In this document: positions 61,001 to 64,000 of the stretch, piece by piece
How positions within the stretch are numbered: position 1 is the first letter of the stretch
How the letters are laid out: the number at the start of each line of letters is the position of its first letter
Source: Cyanoderma ruficeps
Taxonomy: Eukaryota > Chordata > Aves > Passeriformes > Timaliidae
DNA: 64,000 nt
Assembly: GCA_008694505.1 (NCBI GenBank)
Contig: VZDJ01007749.1
Coordinates: 360,048-424,047 of the forward strand
Direction of reading: 5' to 3'
The notes under the pieces: generated by a model
The model's input: the letters and a program-made list of their open reading frames with translations, nothing else
What the model was told of the DNA's origin: nothing
Database searches by the model: none
Translations under genes and position numbers: made by a program

Positions 61001-64000
61001 GAAAACCTCCTAGAGAACAGCAACAGCATTTCCAGCTCTTCTCAGGTGTTTCTGCACTTCCTTAGGCTCTAAATAAAGAGAGGCTGGAGACCAATCTCTA
61101 CCAGAGGCAGAGATGTGGCTGTCGCTGCACCATGTTCCAGTAGGCAGGAATTGACCTGAGCCCTCCATTGTGCTGTTGTGGCCTTAAATACCCACTCCTC
61201 AAATCATCTGAAGGCTGCAGCCCTTCTTGCAAGAAGGTTTGATTGCCCTGGTGTGGGGTGGTCCTCACCCTGTGGCTGTCACATGTGTCACTCCCCTGAG
61301 CAGCCTGCTGTGTGCCACCTCCAGCCGCACCCCAGGTGTGACTGGGAGAGCACTGTTGGGCTCCACTGGGCTACCAACACAGCCATATAGGTGGCCAGGC
61401 TGGAGAAGGGCTGGCCTTACCTCATTTAGCAGGACATGCAGACCTGACCTTTCACCCACAGGATAGGCTGTCCCTGCTCACACTCAGGAAAAGAAAGCCA
61501 GTTCCTCACTGGGGTCATCCCAAGGTGAACCCACAAGGAAGGTGACAAATGGGGAGAATTAAAAGAAAAAAAAACTAAAAAGTCTTCCTCCCAATGCCCT
61601 GAGACAGGCAAAAAAAATAGGCAGAGCATGGCTGGACTTGCTAAGATGTTCTGCACTGAGCAAAAAAAAGGTGACAAGCCATTTCTGAAAGAGAAGCATC
61701 ACTCCTTTCAACCCAGAAAAGTCATTAATAAAATGTCTACTACACTCAAAAGAATGAGCACTTCCTGAGGAAGTGGGAATACACTGTGTGAAAACATGCA
61801 AGTAGAGAAGGCAGAGACTTATCAGTAAAAACACCAGCTGCCTCCTCATAGGCCAATCTCTTCTGCTGCTGCCTTCCCCTTCATTAGGTCAAAATAGAGT
61901 TTTTGACTCTGTGACAGTGTTATACTCCTCCATCCAGGGCAGATATCTGTGCAACAAGACCATCAAAAAATGGAACAATGTCAGACTCCATGTAGTGCAT
62001 CATTCACACTTATTTTGGCCAATTCTGGGTGTAATTAAGGGTTTGGGGTTTTTTTTGCCCTGAGATAAGCTGTCACTACCTTCAAAAGCTGATAGGCAAA
62101 TAGAGACAGCTGCATATTTCTTTAAACCCTTCTCTGAGACCAGGTTTGTGGCCTTTCAGGCAAAATATGCCTGTAAACAAAACGCTAGAGTAGTTCTTAG
62201 GAAGCCCACCTAATATCTCTGACCATGGCCACAATCTCTCAAGTGGAGTGAAACGTAAACCACTAGTTTCACCAGGTTATTTTTAGCCAGGATCATTTCC
62301 CTGTACTGTTTTACTCCTGGCCTCACAAACTGGTGTTGTGGATAAAAAGTGAGGCAAGAAGGAGTTAAGATTGTGTTGCTGCAAAGAGAAACATTTGGCA
62401 AATCTTTCCCAAAAAACTTCTTTTGTTTGAGCAGGGAGAGGGTGGGTATGCCTGAACAGCACAAGGAAAAGGGCTGGAAATGAAATCTTGACCGCAGCAA
62501 AGGTGAACAGTGCATTGACTCAAAGGGATGCATCCCTTTGCTTCACCATGAGAGCAGACATCCTGCTTAGGATGCCTGACATGCTCCAGGCTGCTGCAAG
62601 GGTGGCATTTGCAGTCCACACACCAATCCACAGACCAAAGGCTGCAATGGAAATGTGCCCCTCTACAGTGATTGCAGCAGTTTAGAGATGAAGAAATTAG
62701 GGTAACGATTTCCATTGTGCCTGGCTTGTCTCCTTATCCCTCTCCCTTCTTTCATCTCTGCGTGGGATCAAGACACCATGACAGTTTGAAAACTATCAGA
62801 CACTTTTTTGGTATGATAGAACAAGGTACGTCCGGGTTTTGTGGGGATGATGAAGGGTCCATCAGGAGGGAAGAGGGTTTTAAACTGGAGCAGATCTCTG
62901 ATCCAATCCACCATACAGCCACTGATGGAACAAGACTGGGCAGAAAATCACATGGGTGACAACCCTCATGCTGTGGATCCAAAGTAATGTTGATTCATCC
63001 ATGCACATGGAAGGGAGGGAGGTATCCAGGCAGGAAACGCCAAGCAAGGCCCCCACAAAGTTAAGGCTGCTGAGCCTCAAATCAGAGCCCCACCATCTTC
63101 CTTTACTCCACATGGCAGCAGAATGCTGCCCATAGCACTGGGAATGTTGCTGATCCCAGAGGGGCCATGGCTCTGCAGGAATGCTGGCAAGGGCTGCCTG
63201 CCCACCTTATCCTGCTCCTGGGCAGCTGGGCTACCACATACCCATGGCGAGGCTTAGAAAAATAAACTGTAAATCTGTAACCACTGGGACTGGCTGACTC
63301 AGGAAAGCACCAGGAGATGAGAGATTAGACACGTCATTAGCAAGAGCCCTGTTCTTTGCAGCTGCCGACAAATCTCCATACTTCAAGTCTAAAGCACTTT
63401 CTGTTTTGCAGGCAGGTGATAAGCTCAGTGCTTCATAAATCCCCAGAGGAACATTGCTGAGACCATGTCCCTTGTCAACATCACGCAGCAGAAGGAATCA
63501 TTACTGCTCCCTTTGCTTTGTTATCCTACAGTCCCACCAAGAATTCTTCCTGCCAAGCTCCTGTGAATGGGCTGCACAGAAAATAAATTCTTCAAATATC
63601 TGTTGCCTTCTCTCTGTGCAAATACCAGGCTGTTGATTGACCAGGGAAGGATACAAATATTTACAGACAAGGTGAGGGTGGGAGCTCTGCCACACATTGT
63701 GCTTGTGGCTGCAGCCAGGCAAACAGAGCTGCCAGGATACCTGTGGCCTGTGCCTGCTGCACAGACAGACTTGGCAAACCCCAAATTCAGCAACAAATAT
63801 TATTTTCTTGGACTGATTTCAGAGCATTTGGTTTAAAGCTAGGATGCTGATCTGAATATACCTGAAGTGGGAAAACAATTCTATTAACATGTAAAACAAT
63901 GACAGGCCCTAGTGATACACAAGGTTCTCCAGCACAGGAACCTCACCACAGCATCCCACATCAGGCATTGGGGCTACAAGGAGCCTGCTGCTCAACAGGA
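61001..64000. other. Gene-poor flank upstream of RRBP1, part 4
   Basis: Sequence after the second LTR to the end of the window. No exon, RNA gene or further mobile element recognised. Confidence 0.55.

Overview
This is a vertebrate nuclear genomic window, most likely from a bird and possibly a passerine. It carries two spliced, convergently transcribed genes, a CpG-island promoter and a long gene-poor flank. The bird assignment is an inference. It rests on RRBP1 fitting into about 17 kb of small introns, few interspersed repeats, and exon sequences close to vertebrate DSTN and RRBP1. In mammals DSTN and RRBP1 are also neighbours.

Region by region. Positions 1-5349 are probably intron 1 of DSTN; exon 1, holding only the start Met, is not visible and should lie upstream. 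Coding exons 2-4 of DSTN (destrin, an actin-depolymerising factor) are on the + strand at 5350-5657, 5897-5973 and 7059-7168, followed by a 3' UTR with several polyadenylation signals to about 8.4 kb. From 8.4 to 12.5 kb is a tail-to-tail spacer. RRBP1 (ribosome-binding protein 1, p180) is on the - strand. I could define 21 complete coding exons between 29583 and 13594, all with consensus splice sites and one consistent reading frame, plus the start of the last exon at 13141. A CpG island at about 34.34-35.35 kb is the likely RRBP1 promoter and first non-coding exon. From 35.4 kb to 64 kb I find no convincing gene. This flank contains two solo endogenous-retrovirus LTRs with intact target-site duplications: 39837-40255 (6-bp duplication, - orientation) and 60456-60995 (5-bp duplication, + orientation). 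It also has simple repeats and three short runs of N.

The two genes have separate jobs: destrin severs and depolymerises actin filaments in the cytosol, and p180 is a rough-ER coiled-coil membrane protein. Nothing in the sequence links them functionally beyond conserved neighbourhood.

I do not see a new multi-gene system here. The points most worth checking are a disrupted last coding exon of RRBP1 (homopolymer frame shift plus a 7-bp deletion relative to the mammalian frame), the absence of the p180 decapeptide-repeat block, an LTR whose U3 carries a tandem duplication with a perfect AP-1 site in each copy, and a G-rich minisatellite in RRBP1 intron 5.
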